Shown here: one piece after another, positions 7,908-15,400 of the stretch
Layout: each line of letters starts with the position of its first letter
Position numbering within the stretch: the first letter of the stretch is position 1
Assembly: GCA_964490435.1 (NCBI GenBank)
Contig: CAZBCF010000021.1
Coordinates: 1-26,432, forward strand
Direction of reading: 5' to 3'
DNA: 26,432 bases
Source of the DNA: IMCC26077 sp964490435
GTDB lineage: Bacteria > Actinomycetota > Actinomycetes > Nanopelagicales > Nanopelagicaceae
Program-made: the position numbers and the translations under genes
Notes under the pieces: generated by a model
Databases searched by the model: none
What the model was told of the DNA's origin: nothing
Seen by the model: the letters and a program-made list of their open reading frames with translations, nothing else

Positions 7908-8846
7908 ATGTCACCGAACAACCAAAACTCTGAGTGGAAGAGCACTCGGGATCCGCACGGACCGATGAAACGTGCAATCTCGGCGCTCGCTCATCAAGGA
8001 ATCATCCATGAGGATCTCGATGGATTGCCTGAGAGTGCAAAACGGTTTAACGATGGAGCGCGTTGGAAAGTGGAGATTCCATCGGTCGAAGGTCCAGCAG
8101 CAATGCGTGCGGTCATCGATGAAGCGAAGAAGTATCAACTTGATTTCCACCGGGCCAGTCAAGGCAGTGGCATCATGATGTTGCGCGACGAAGAGATTGT
8201 TGAGTTTCTTGAACTTGGTAAGTCAGTTGGCGCCGAGGTTTGTCTTTTCGTCGGACCACGTTCTTCATGGGATATCGGTAGAGCCACGGTTGGAAGTTCG
8301 AGCGCGACCGTCCATCCCTCGCTACGTGGCGCCGACCAAGTCCGCTTTGCAATGGAAGATGTATTGCACGGCGCAGCACTTGGCGTGCGTTCGATTCTTG
8401 TCGGTGATGTGGGCTTGCTCAAAGTATTAGGTGAGGCAAAACGCAAAGGCGATCTTCCCAGTGATTTCGTGTTGAAGACTTCGGTCGCACTCCCATGTAA
8501 CAACCCCGCAACAGCAGCGCTCTACGAGGATCTCGGTGCGTCTACGCTCAATCTCACCACAGATTTATCTTTAGCCCAGATCGCAGCGATTCGTTCTCAA
8601 GTGGATATCCCAGTTGATGTGTATGTCGAAGCCGCCGATGATTTTGGCGGCGCAGTGCGCCATTATGAGGTGCCCGATCTCGTTCGCGTGGCAGCCCCGA
8701 TTTATCTTAAGTTCACGGTTCGCAACGCTCCTGGTCTCTATCCATCTGGTGGTCACATTCAAGGGCTGGTGGAATCTACTGGGCGTGAGCGCGTTCGCCG
8801 CGCAAGTATCGGTGTCGGGATGTTGAAGCGATATGGGTTGGCTTAA
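7908..8846 (+). CDS. U32-peptidase-like TIM-barrel protein of unknown function
   Basis: A 312-residue soluble protein with a clear AAGGAG site 7 bases before its ATG, and only 3 bp after the aldolase stop. It has no signal peptide or membrane segment. It looks like an alpha/beta barrel with repeated hydrophobic strand motifs (FHRASQGSGIMML, EVCLFVGPR, VRSILVGDVGLL, FVLKTSVALP, STLNLTTDLSL, VDVYVEAADDFGG, YLKFTVRNAP). As I recall, similar proteins in actinobacteria are labelled U32 family peptidase or hypothetical. I see no experimental basis for peptidase activity, and its position as fourth gene of a lactonase-kinase-aldolase operon argues for a sugar-acid role such as an isomerase, epimerase or aldolase. 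Confidence 0.85.
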   Translation: MSPNNQNSEWKSTRDPHGPMKRAISALAHQGIIHEDLDGLPESAKRFNDGARWKVEIPSVEGPAAMRAVIDEAKKYQLDFHRASQGSGIMMLRDEEIVEFLELGKSVGAEVCLFVGPRSSWDIGRATVGSSSATVHPSLRGADQVRFAMEDVLHGAALGVRSILVGDVGLLKVLGEAKRKGDLPSDFVLKTSVALPCNNPATAALYEDLGASTLNLTTDLSLAQIAAIRSQVDIPVDVYVEAADDFGGAVRHYEVPDLVRVAAPIYLKFTVRNAPGLYPSGGHIQGLVESTGRERVRRASIGVGMLKRYGLA

Positions 8847-8847
8847 C

Positions 8848-8877
8848 AGTTAGCAGTTAGTATTTAGGAGTTAGCAG
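8848..8877. repeat. Short direct repeat AGTTAGCAG after the U32-like gene
   Basis: AGTTAGCAG occurs at 8848-8856 and 8869-8877, with a partial copy (AGTTAG) at 8855-8860. The repeats fill the 40-bp AT-rich gap between two convergent stop codons. They form no convincing hairpin. Replication slippage or a leftover regulatory element are possible; no function is claimed. Confidence 0.45.
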
Positions 8878-8886
8878 AAAAGAAAA

Positions 8887-9657
8887 TTATTTAGGAACGC
8901 GCAAGTTCTGCATGCCACCGTCGACGGAAATCTCTGTGGCGGTAGTGGAGCCCTGGCGAGGGCTTGCAAGATATGCGACCGAACTCGCTACCTCTTCGGC
9001 AGAGACCAATCGACCCCACGGTTGACGCGCCTCAAGTCGTTCCCGCTCTGCGACGGGGTCGTCTGCCTGGCTGAGTAGGCGTTGTACCCATGGCGTATCG
9101 GCAGTGCCAGGATTGACACAATTGACCCGGATTCGGTCTTTGAGGAAATCACAGGCCATCGAGAACGTCATAGTGCGAATCGCACCCTTTGAAGCCGAAT
9201 AAACAATTCGATTAGGAATGCCGGCTGTTGCAGCAATCGAACATGTGTTGACGATTGATGGAACTTTCGACTTGCGCAAAAGTGGGAGCGCTGCTTTGGT
9301 CACGCGAGCGACGCTAAAGACATTGATATTGAAGATCTTCTCCCAATTCTCTTCGCTCTCACTCTCGACCGTGCCAATTGAACCCACTGCAGCATTGTTG
9401 ATGAGAATATCGACGACGTTGGTCTTAGCCTTCACCTCGGCAAAGGCTTTGGTGACCGACTCAAGCGTGCTGACATCACAGTAGATCCAGGTTGCGAAAT
9501 CTTTGAGTTCACCTTGATTGAGGTCTAAGCCAAAGATTGTGGCACCTTGCGCATGGAGCAGTCGCGCCGTTGCTAACCCGATCCCAGATGCTGCGCCCGT
9601 GATGATTGCGGTGAGACCGGAAAATTCCTTGTCCGTGCCTTGATGTGCCTGCGGCAT
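8887..9657 (-). CDS. SDR-family dehydrogenase, possible 2-keto-3-deoxy-sugar-acid 4-dehydrogenase
   Basis: A 256-residue classical short-chain dehydrogenase. The nucleotide motif TGAASGIG is at 20-27, NNAA at 87-90, and catalytic Ser140, Tyr153 and Lys157 have normal spacing. An acidic residue after the second strand (GLDLN) suggests NAD rather than NADP. The C-terminal pattern (RQPWGRL...VAYLASP...ISVDGGM) resembles 2-keto-3-deoxy-L-fuconate/rhamnonate dehydrogenases, which form 2,4-diketo acids. The FAH-fold protein at 14400-15248 would be a fitting next enzyme. An alternative role is the first-step sugar (L-fucose or L-arabinose) dehydrogenase. GAGGGG lies 8 bases before the ATG. It is a single-gene unit divergent from ppdK. 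Confidence 0.85.
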   Translation of the reverse strand: MPQAHQGTDKEFSGLTAIITGAASGIGLATARLLHAQGATIFGLDLNQGELKDFATWIYCDVSTLESVTKAFAEVKAKTNVVDILINNAAVGSIGTVESESEENWEKIFNINVFSVARVTKAALPLLRKSKVPSIVNTCSIAATAGIPNRIVYSASKGAIRTMTFSMACDFLKDRIRVNCVNPGTADTPWVQRLLSQADDPVAERERLEARQPWGRLVSAEEVASSVAYLASPRQGSTTATEISVDGGMQNLRVPK

Positions 9658-9822
9658 CGTCTGCGCCCCTCGCTCGTTTACGACCCTAATCTATTACTTC
9701 AGGCCCACCCCGTAAAAACCTCAGATGAAGTAGTAGGCCACCCCTCTGGGCTACACCGGCGTAATCGGTAGTTGAGGTCCGAATCGGCGAATATTTGGCG
9801 CCCATCACCCCCACTGGGTGGG

Positions 9823-9828
9823 TAGATT
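9823..9828 (+). promoter_or_regulatory. Possible -10 element for a leaderless ppdK transcript
   Basis: TAGATT ends 6 bases before the ppdK ATG and matches the actinobacterial TANNNT -10 pattern, at a distance that would place transcription start at or near the A of ATG. No good purine-rich ribosome site is seen before this start, which fits a leaderless message. No clear -35 box is present at the usual spacing, so the call is tentative. The rest of the 177-bp gap (9658-9834) holds only an imperfect GTAGGCC...GGGCTAC inverted repeat at 9733-9754. Confidence 0.3.
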
Positions 9829-9834
9829 TCGGGT

Positions 9835-12558
9835 ATGGCTCCTACCCAGACCAGTCACACGAAGTCTCTGATTTATCCATTCACCTTCGGGGATCGAAGT
9901 AAATCTGATCTCCTCGGCGGCAAGGGGGCGAACCTCGCCGAGATGGTGCGGATGGGATTGCCGGTGCCTCCAGGATTCACCATCACCACCGAAGCATGTC
10001 GTGAGTACCTTGCGAGTTCACAGATGTCAGTGACTTTGCTAGCCGAGGTCGAGACCGCGCTCGCCGATCTGGAGCGCTCTTTGGGTAAGCGATTTGGAGA
10101 TCCTGAGAATCCCTTGTTGGTCTCAGTGCGCTCTGGAGCGAAATTCTCGATGCCCGGGATGATGGAGACTGTTCTTAACGTTGGTATGACTCCTGAAGTC
10201 GCCGACGGAATTGCCAAAGCCAGCGGCAACGCTCGTTTTGCATGGGACTCATATCGACGGTTTGTCGATATGTTCGGTCGAATCGTTTGTGACGTGCCAC
10301 CGAGCGAGTTCCACAAGGTCGAGCATCGAATCCTTGAGAATAACAAAGTCGGATCTATCGCAGAGTTGGATGTTGAAGGGTTGAAGGCGCTCGCCGAGGC
10401 GTTCATAAAAGTGATTGAAGTGGTCACATCAAAATCTTTTCCAACTGATCCTCGAGAGCATCTTTTAAGCTCAATCGAGGCAGTATTTCGTTCGTGGAAT
10501 TCTGAACGCGCTCGACTCTATCGCCGGCGTGAACGAATTCCCTCTGATCTTGGCACCGCGGTCAACATCCAGTCGATGGTTTTTGGAAACCTTGATGATT
10601 TATCGGGAACTGGTGTTGCCTTCACGCGCGATCCTGCAACTGGCGAGCATGGCAGTTATGGTGACTATCTCGAGCGTGCCCAAGGCGAAGATGTCGTTGC
10701 CGGAATCCGAAATACGATGTCGCTGCAAGAGATGAAAGAAAAATATCCGGTGGTCTCGGCCGAACTTGAGAACGTCATGGAACTTCTTGAGTCGCACTAC
10801 CGTGATTTATGCGATATCGAGTTTACGGTCGAGCGCGGCAAACTCTGGATTCTGCAGACTCGGGTTGGAAAGAGAACTGCCGAGGCAGCCTTCCGGATTG
10901 CATGTCACATGGTTGATGAAGGAAAGATCTCGATGGATGAGGCGCTCTCGCGCACCTCTGGAGATCAGTTGGTCTCGCTGATGTTCCCACAATTCGACCT
11001 CTCCGGTTCGATCAAGGAAATTGCGCGCGGTATCCCAGCATCGCCAGGTGCGGCAGTAGGTGAGGCGGTCTTTGATTCAAAGCGCGCCTTCGACCTCGCT
11101 CGCTCAGGTAAGAAAGTGATTTTGGTACGTCGCGAGACGAGCCCTGACGACCTGGTTGGCATGGTGGCTGCCGAGGGAATCCTCACCAGTCGCGGCGGAA
11201 AGACCTCGCACGCTGCAGTCGTTGCCCGTGGAATGGGCAAGACTGCGGTCTGCGGTACCGAGAGCATCTCCGTCGATGAGCGAGCCCACCTTTTCACTGT
11301 TGGCGGTTTGACTGTCTATGAAGGTGAGACGATCTCTATCGATGGCTCTACTGGAGCGGTCTACGCCGGGGTAGTGCCTGTCATCGCCTCGCCAGTTACG
11401 GCTTATCTTGAAGGACGACTTGCTGCCGAATCAAAACACGCTACTCCAGTAGTAAAAGCAGTCGATCGAATCTTGCAATACGCAGATCAGAAGCGAACGC
11501 TTCGAGTGCGTGCGAATGCTGACACACCTGAAGATGCGGTGCGGGCCAGGATCCTTGGGGCAGAAGGCGTCGGCTTATGTCGAACCGAACATATGTTCTT
11601 AGGTGAGCGACGACTATATGTCGAGCGGCTGGTGCTCGCTGAGAATGAAGAGGTGCAACGCGGTGTCATTGCTGAGATGGAGCCGCTCCAACGAGGCGAC
11701 TTCGTCGGCATCATGATGGCGATGTCTGGCCTACCAGTCACCGTTCGACTCCTTGATCCTCCTCTGCATGAGTTCTTACCTGACTTGGCTGAGATGACTG
11801 GAGAGATGGCTCGCGCTGAAGCGCTGAATTCAGATGTCTCGCCACGTGAGCAAGCAATCTTTGCTGCAGTGAAACGTTTGCACGAAGCCAACCCAATGCT
11901 TGGTTTGCGCGGTGTGCGTTTAGGAATCTTGATCCCAGAGCTCTTCAAGATGCAGGTGCGCGCGCTGGTCCATGCTGCGCTTGAGGTTCGTCGACTTGGC
12001 CACGATCCCAAGCCAGAGATCATGATTCCTCTTGTGGCAACACAACGAGAGTTACTCCACCTACGCGAGACTCTAGAGGAAGAGATCGCCCATACCTTAT
12101 CTAGCACAGGACAGCATTTAGATATCCCAATCGGCACGATGATCGAGACGCCGCGTGCTGCCATCACCGCAAAGCGGGTTGGAGATTACGCTGACTTCTT
12201 CTCGTTTGGCACGAACGATCTCACCCAATTGACGTGGGCTTTCAGCCGAGATGATGTCGAATCGACCTTCTTGCCTCGCTATCTAGATTTAGAACTGTTG
12301 CCCTTTAATCCTTTTGAATCACTCGACCAAGATGGCGTCGGACTCTTCGTGAAGATGGCGTCAGAGGCTGCTAGGTCACTGCGCCCTGATTTCAAACTGG
12401 GAGTATGCGGCGAACATGGTGGTGATCCGCGGAGTATCCATTTCTTCCACTCTGTAGGGCTGGACTATGTCTCGTGCTCGCCCTTCCGAGTGCCGGTGGC
12501 ACGACTTGAATCGGGTCGAGCAACAATCGTGAAGAGTTCGACCTCAAGCACCGCATGA
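9835..12558 (+). CDS. ppdK: Pyruvate, phosphate dikinase
   Basis: A 907-residue enzyme, normal family length, interconverting pyruvate + ATP + Pi with phosphoenolpyruvate + AMP + PPi. The N-terminal ATP-grasp domain begins with the LLGGKGANLAEM motif. The swivelling phosphohistidine domain has GGKTSHAAVVARGMG with the phosphorylated His at residue 459. The C-terminal PEP/pyruvate barrel shows GLCRTEHMF, SFGTNDLTQ and the catalytic-cysteine motif GVCGEHGGDP (Cys858). In an aerobic sugar-acid catabolic setting it probably works in the direction of PEP for gluconeogenesis, refilling PEP from the pyruvate made by the surrounding aldolase and hydrolase steps. It leads a three-gene unit with 12594-14386. 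Confidence 0.97.
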   Translation: MAPTQTSHTKSLIYPFTFGDRSKSDLLGGKGANLAEMVRMGLPVPPGFTITTEACREYLASSQMSVTLLAEVETALADLERSLGKRFGDPENPLLVSVRSGAKFSMPGMMETVLNVGMTPEVADGIAKASGNARFAWDSYRRFVDMFGRIVCDVPPSEFHKVEHRILENNKVGSIAELDVEGLKALAEAFIKVIEVVTSKSFPTDPREHLLSSIEAVFRSWNSERARLYRRRERIPSDLGTAVNIQSMVFGNLDDLSGTGVAFTRDPATGEHGSYGDYLERAQGEDVVAGIRNTMSLQEMKEKYPVVSAELENVMELLESHYRDLCDIEFTVERGKLWILQTRVGKRTAEAAFRIACHMVDEGKISMDEALSRTSGDQLVSLMFPQFDLSGSIKEIARGIPASPGAAVGEAVFDSKRAFDLARSGKKVILVRRETSPDDLVGMVAAEGILTSRGGKTSHAAVVARGMGKTAVCGTESISVDERAHLFTVGGLTVYEGETISIDGSTGAVYAGVVPVIASPVTAYLEGRLAAESKHATPVVKAVDRILQYADQKRTLRVRANADTPEDAVRARILGAEGVGLCRTEHMFLGERRLYVERLVLAENEEVQRGVIAEMEPLQRGDFVGIMMAMSGLPVTVRLLDPPLHEFLPDLAEMTGEMARAEALNSDVSPREQAIFAAVKRLHEANPMLGLRGVRLGILIPELFKMQVRALVHAALEVRRLGHDPKPEIMIPLVATQRELLHLRETLEEEIAHTLSSTGQHLDIPIGTMIETPRAAITAKRVGDYADFFSFGTNDLTQLTWAFSRDDVESTFLPRYLDLELLPFNPFESLDQDGVGLFVKMASEAARSLRPDFKLGVCGEHGGDPRSIHFFHSVGLDYVSCSPFRVPVARLESGRATIVKSSTSSTA

Positions 12559-12593
12559 CAACTACGTAACAAGATGTTAAGGAGATAGCTTCG

Positions 12594-13469
12594 ATGCAAC
12601 TTGCTGTGATCGAGAGCGCGAATAATCCCTTTGCGTTGACCAAGTTCATCGATGGACGACATTTTGCGATCAAGGAGTTGCCAACTTTGACGGCAGCACT
12701 TCAGATTCCACTCGCAGAGTTGCGTGCGATTCTTGAGAAATCCGACGGTCCTGAAGTAAGTGGCCGTGAATTGCCGCCGCTTGCACCCGAGAGCGAGGTA
12801 TGGGGCGCGGGCGTGACCTATTTGCGTTCTCGAGATGCTCGAAAGGAAGAGAGCGGAACCCCTGATGTGTACCAGAAAGTCTACGAAGCCGATCGACCCG
12901 AACTTTTCTTCAAAGCGAATTTCCGGCGAACTGTAGGAAACGGCGATGTCATCGGCAAGCGAGCCGATTGCACATCAACCGTCCCCGAGCCTGAAGTTGC
13001 CATCGTCATCAATGCGCACGAAGAGATCATCGGATTTACCATTTGCAATGATGTCACCTCTCGATCTATTGAAGGAGCAAATCCGCTCTACCTTCCTCAG
13101 GCAAAGAGTTATCTGGGATCCACCGCGCTTGGTCCACGCATCACGCCAAGTTGGTTGGCTCCTTCGCATGAGCAGATGACAATTCACGCCCAAATCAAGC
13201 GGGGGAGTAATGTGGTGTGGAGTGCGAATACCGCGCTAAGTGCGCTCAATAAATCTCTCGAGCATTTGGTGGGCTATCTCTTTCGGTGTCAGAGCTTTCC
13301 TGACGGAGTGATCCTCTCAACGGGAACTGGAATTATCCCGCCACTTGATTTCATCATGAATGAGGGAGATATTGTCACGATTAACGTTGCAGGTATCGGA
13401 ACTCTTGAGAATGAAGTCATTGACATTCCACTCGACATCAACAAAAGAATACAGAGAGCACTGTCATGA
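12594..13469 (+). CDS. FAH-fold dehydratase, probable 2-keto-3-deoxy-pentonate (arabinonate) dehydratase
   Basis: A 291-residue fumarylacetoacetase-superfamily protein. The metal site is visible as Glu132 and Glu134 (VPEPEVAIV) with Asp153 (ICNDVTSR); Lys171 in the LPQAKSYLGS segment is a likely catalytic lysine. The GAGVTYLRSRDARKEES segment and ENPLYLPQAK-like region match my memory of 2-keto-3-deoxy-D-arabinonate dehydratases, which make alpha-ketoglutarate semialdehyde. AAGGAGAT precedes the ATG. It is followed with a 4-bp overlap by the hydroxyacid dehydrogenase. The semialdehyde dehydrogenase needed to complete that pathway is not in the window, so either it lies elsewhere or this enzyme has a different 2-keto-3-deoxy substrate. 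Confidence 0.8.
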   Translation: MQLAVIESANNPFALTKFIDGRHFAIKELPTLTAALQIPLAELRAILEKSDGPEVSGRELPPLAPESEVWGAGVTYLRSRDARKEESGTPDVYQKVYEADRPELFFKANFRRTVGNGDVIGKRADCTSTVPEPEVAIVINAHEEIIGFTICNDVTSRSIEGANPLYLPQAKSYLGSTALGPRITPSWLAPSHEQMTIHAQIKRGSNVVWSANTALSALNKSLEHLVGYLFRCQSFPDGVILSTGTGIIPPLDFIMNEGDIVTINVAGIGTLENEVIDIPLDINKRIQRALS

Positions 13470-14386
13470 GTAAATCGACACATCACATCGTCTGGGCGCA
13501 GTGGGATGACCTTGTTGTCCCAGAAGGTTTCACCCTTCGTTCTCCGGCTAACACCGATCTCGCCACCGATAATCTTGACGATATAACTATCTACATCCCC
13601 AGTTACATGGGCGGTCGTGCCGCGTTGGAGTTTTCCAGAAAGATGCCCAATTTAAAAGTTCTTCAAATGCCCAATGCAGGGTATGAAGATGCCATCGAGT
13701 TCACCAGACCAGGTATGACTTTGTGTAATGGACGCGGAATTCACGATGCATCAACTGCCGAACTGGCCGTCGGATTAGCAATTGCTTCACTTCGTGGTTT
13801 TCCAGATTTTGTGAGAAATCAAGAGAAGGGCCAATGGGTTCATAATCGATACCAGTCTATAAATGACAAGAAAATCGCGGTCATTGGTTATGGCTCGATT
13901 GGCAAAACCGTAGTGCGCAACCTCTCAGGATTTGATACCACCGTTACTCCATTCTCACGTTCAGGTAGCGACGGAGCGTTGAAAATCTCTGAACTCGATC
14001 AACATTTACCGACTTTTGATGTTGTGATTTTGATTCTGCCTCTCAACGATGAGTCGCGCAAGATGTTCAACAAGCAGCGGCTGGCCCTCATGAAAGATGG
14101 CGCGCTCCTTGTAAATGTGGCGAGAGGTGGAATCGTCGATACCGATGCACTGGTTGCTGAGTTGAAATCTGGTCGAATTACGGCGGCACTAGATGTCACT
14201 GATCCAGAGCCACTTCCGGCCGGACATCCTCTGTGGAGTGCACCTGGAGTCCTGATTGCTCCCCATGTTGGCGGAAATACTTCAGCTTTTGAACCACGGG
14301 CACGTCGTTTAGCGCAGTCGCAATTGGCACGCTTAGCGAACGGCGAACATTTAGAGAATGTGATTATTGCTGGAGATATTACTTAG
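13466..14386 (+). CDS. D-isomer-specific 2-hydroxyacid dehydrogenase (glyoxylate/hydroxypyruvate reductase-like)
   Basis: A 306-residue NAD(P)-dependent 2-hydroxyacid dehydrogenase. The Rossmann motif GYGSIG is at 141-146. The catalytic trio is Arg220 (VNVARGGIVD), Glu248 (DVTDPEPLP) and His267 (IAPHVGG). A basic/polar segment after the second strand (PFSRSGS) suggests NADPH preference, typical of glyoxylate/hydroxypyruvate reductases. The start overlaps the previous stop (ATGA). It could reduce a 2-keto acid or glyoxylate made by neighbouring steps, or oxidise a hydroxyacid; substrate is not fixed by sequence. The stop lies 13 bp from the convergent FAH-fold gene. Confidence 0.9.
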   Translation: MSKSTHHIVWAQWDDLVVPEGFTLRSPANTDLATDNLDDITIYIPSYMGGRAALEFSRKMPNLKVLQMPNAGYEDAIEFTRPGMTLCNGRGIHDASTAELAVGLAIASLRGFPDFVRNQEKGQWVHNRYQSINDKKIAVIGYGSIGKTVVRNLSGFDTTVTPFSRSGSDGALKISELDQHLPTFDVVILILPLNDESRKMFNKQRLALMKDGALLVNVARGGIVDTDALVAELKSGRITAALDVTDPEPLPAGHPLWSAPGVLIAPHVGGNTSAFEPRARRLAQSQLARLANGEHLENVIIAGDIT

Positions 14387-14399
14387 TAATTCTTCCCAG

Positions 14400-15248
14400 T
14401 TACTTGTGAGCAACCACTTTGTTCGTGAATTGACCGATGCCCTCGATGCCGGTGACCACCGTCTGTCCAGCGCGTAGGTACTTCTCAGGTTTGAATCCCA
14501 TGCCCACACCCTCAGGAGTTCCAGTGTTAATGATGTCACCGGGGTGCAATTCCATGAACTGGCTGATGTACCAAACGATGTGATTGATGCCGAAGATCAA
14601 GTCACTTGTCGAGGAGTCTTGTCTCTTCTCACCATCGACGGTGCACCAGAGGCGGACATTGTGGGGATCGAAAGAATCTGATGTGACAACCACGGGACCG
14701 AATGGATTGAATGTTGGGAAGGATTTTCCTTTCGTCCATTGGCCAGCCCGCTCAATTTGCCAGTGACGCTCGCTCACATCTTGGCTGATGGTGTAGCCAG
14801 CGATGTATGAGGGCGCCTGATCGACGCTTGCGATGTATGAGGCTTTCTTTCCAATGACGATGGCGATCTCTACCTCGTAGTCGGTCTTCACGCTATTTGG
14901 CGGAATCACGATGTCATCATTTGGTCCGATAGCCGTATCTGGCGCTTTAGTAAAAATCACCGGCTCGGGTGGCGGGGTCATCCCCGATTCGGCAGCATGT
15001 TTTGCATAGTTCAGCCCTACGCAGATGATGTTGGTAGGACGGGCTAAGGGAGCGCCAATTCGGTACTCCGAAACCTTGACCTTCGGTAGGGAGGTGAGGT
15101 CGGCTCCGGCCACCTTGGCAATCGCCCCATTCTCCAGCTCGCTCCGGTTCCAATCTGAGATCAGGTGGTCGACGAAGACAGCCTCGCTCTCTGAGACCAT
15201 CACAGCGGGTTTTTCCTGGCCTTTTGTTCCGAGGCGGGCAAACTTCAT
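14400..15248 (-). CDS. FAH-fold hydrolase, probable 2,4-diketo-3-deoxy-sugar-acid hydrolase
   Basis: A 282-residue fumarylacetoacetate-hydrolase-family enzyme with the N-terminal cap and C-terminal FAH domain. Metal ligands are Glu125, Glu127 (TDYEVEIAIVIG) and Asp157 (QDVSER); Lys173/Lys175 (GQWTKGKS) lie in the active-site lid segment. The core pattern CVGLNYAKHAAE, SERHWQIERAGQWTKGKS and NTGTPEGVGMG matches proteins known as 2,4-diketo-3-deoxy-L-fuconate/rhamnonate hydrolases (often mislabelled ureidoglycolate lyase). These give pyruvate plus lactate, or plus glycolate from a pentonate. AGGAG lies about 7 bases before the ATG. It is transcribed divergently from the dehydratase operon across a 152-bp gap. 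Confidence 0.85.
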   Translation of the reverse strand: MKFARLGTKGQEKPAVMVSESEAVFVDHLISDWNRSELENGAIAKVAGADLTSLPKVKVSEYRIGAPLARPTNIICVGLNYAKHAAESGMTPPPEPVIFTKAPDTAIGPNDDIVIPPNSVKTDYEVEIAIVIGKKASYIASVDQAPSYIAGYTISQDVSERHWQIERAGQWTKGKSFPTFNPFGPVVVTSDSFDPHNVRLWCTVDGEKRQDSSTSDLIFGINHIVWYISQFMELHPGDIINTGTPEGVGMGFKPEKYLRAGQTVVTGIEGIGQFTNKVVAHK

Positions 15249-15305
15249 TGCAGCTCCTAATTTTCTAGTGTTGAACGGAATCCGGTGCGCGCATGAAATC
15301 TTATG

Positions 15306-15333
15306 GGTTTAGGCCATCCTCCGATAGGTTTAG
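15306..15333. repeat. Direct repeat GGTTTAG spaced two helical turns in the divergent promoter gap
   Basis: GGTTTAG occurs at 15306-15312 and 15327-15333, exactly 21 bp apart, in the 152-bp gap between the divergent FAH-fold hydrolase and dehydratase genes. Two copies on the same helix face in a divergent promoter region are compatible with binding of a regulator. The gap also holds a small inverted repeat GGCGA-GTTTT-TCGCC at 15335-15349. Chance occurrence of 7-mers is quite possible. Confidence 0.35.
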
Positions 15334-15359
15334 AGGCGAGTTTTTCGCCACACGGTCGC

Positions 15360-15377
15360 GATAAAGCTTGATAAAGC
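15360..15377 (+). repeat. Tandem GATAAAGC repeat, 10-bp period, upstream of the dehydratase operon
   Basis: GATAAAGC is repeated at 15360-15367 and 15370-15377 (one helical turn apart), shortly before the ribosome site of the dehydratase gene (AAAAGGAGA, 15387-15395). It could be a leader or operator element of the operon. No function is established. Confidence 0.4.
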
Positions 15378-15400
15378 ATAAGGAGCAAAAGGAGAGAGCA

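Noticed and set aside
7343..7945. A 200-residue minus-strand open frame
   Set aside because: Lies opposite the KDPG aldolase, which has all its active-site residues; Pro/Ser/Ala-rich shadow translation.
9873..10427. A 184-residue minus-strand open frame
   Set aside because: Antisense to the ppdK ATP-grasp region; no ribosome site or recognisable domain.
11487..12167. A 226-residue minus-strand open frame
   Set aside because: Antisense to conserved ppdK C-terminal domain; Ser/Arg-rich with no motif, a shadow frame.
14385..14404. Weak inverted repeat AGTAA...TTACT between convergent stops
   Set aside because: Only 5 A/T-rich pairs with a 10-base loop and no U tract; too weak to call a terminator.
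12594..15248. Two FAH-fold genes as a recent duplication
   Set aside because: The proteins differ in metal-site context, cap region and closest family patterns; they belong to different subfamilies.
15368..15400. Upstream in-frame ATG for the sugar-acid dehydratase
   Set aside because: The region contains the real ribosome site for ATG 15401, and the extra 11 residues do not fit the family N-terminus.
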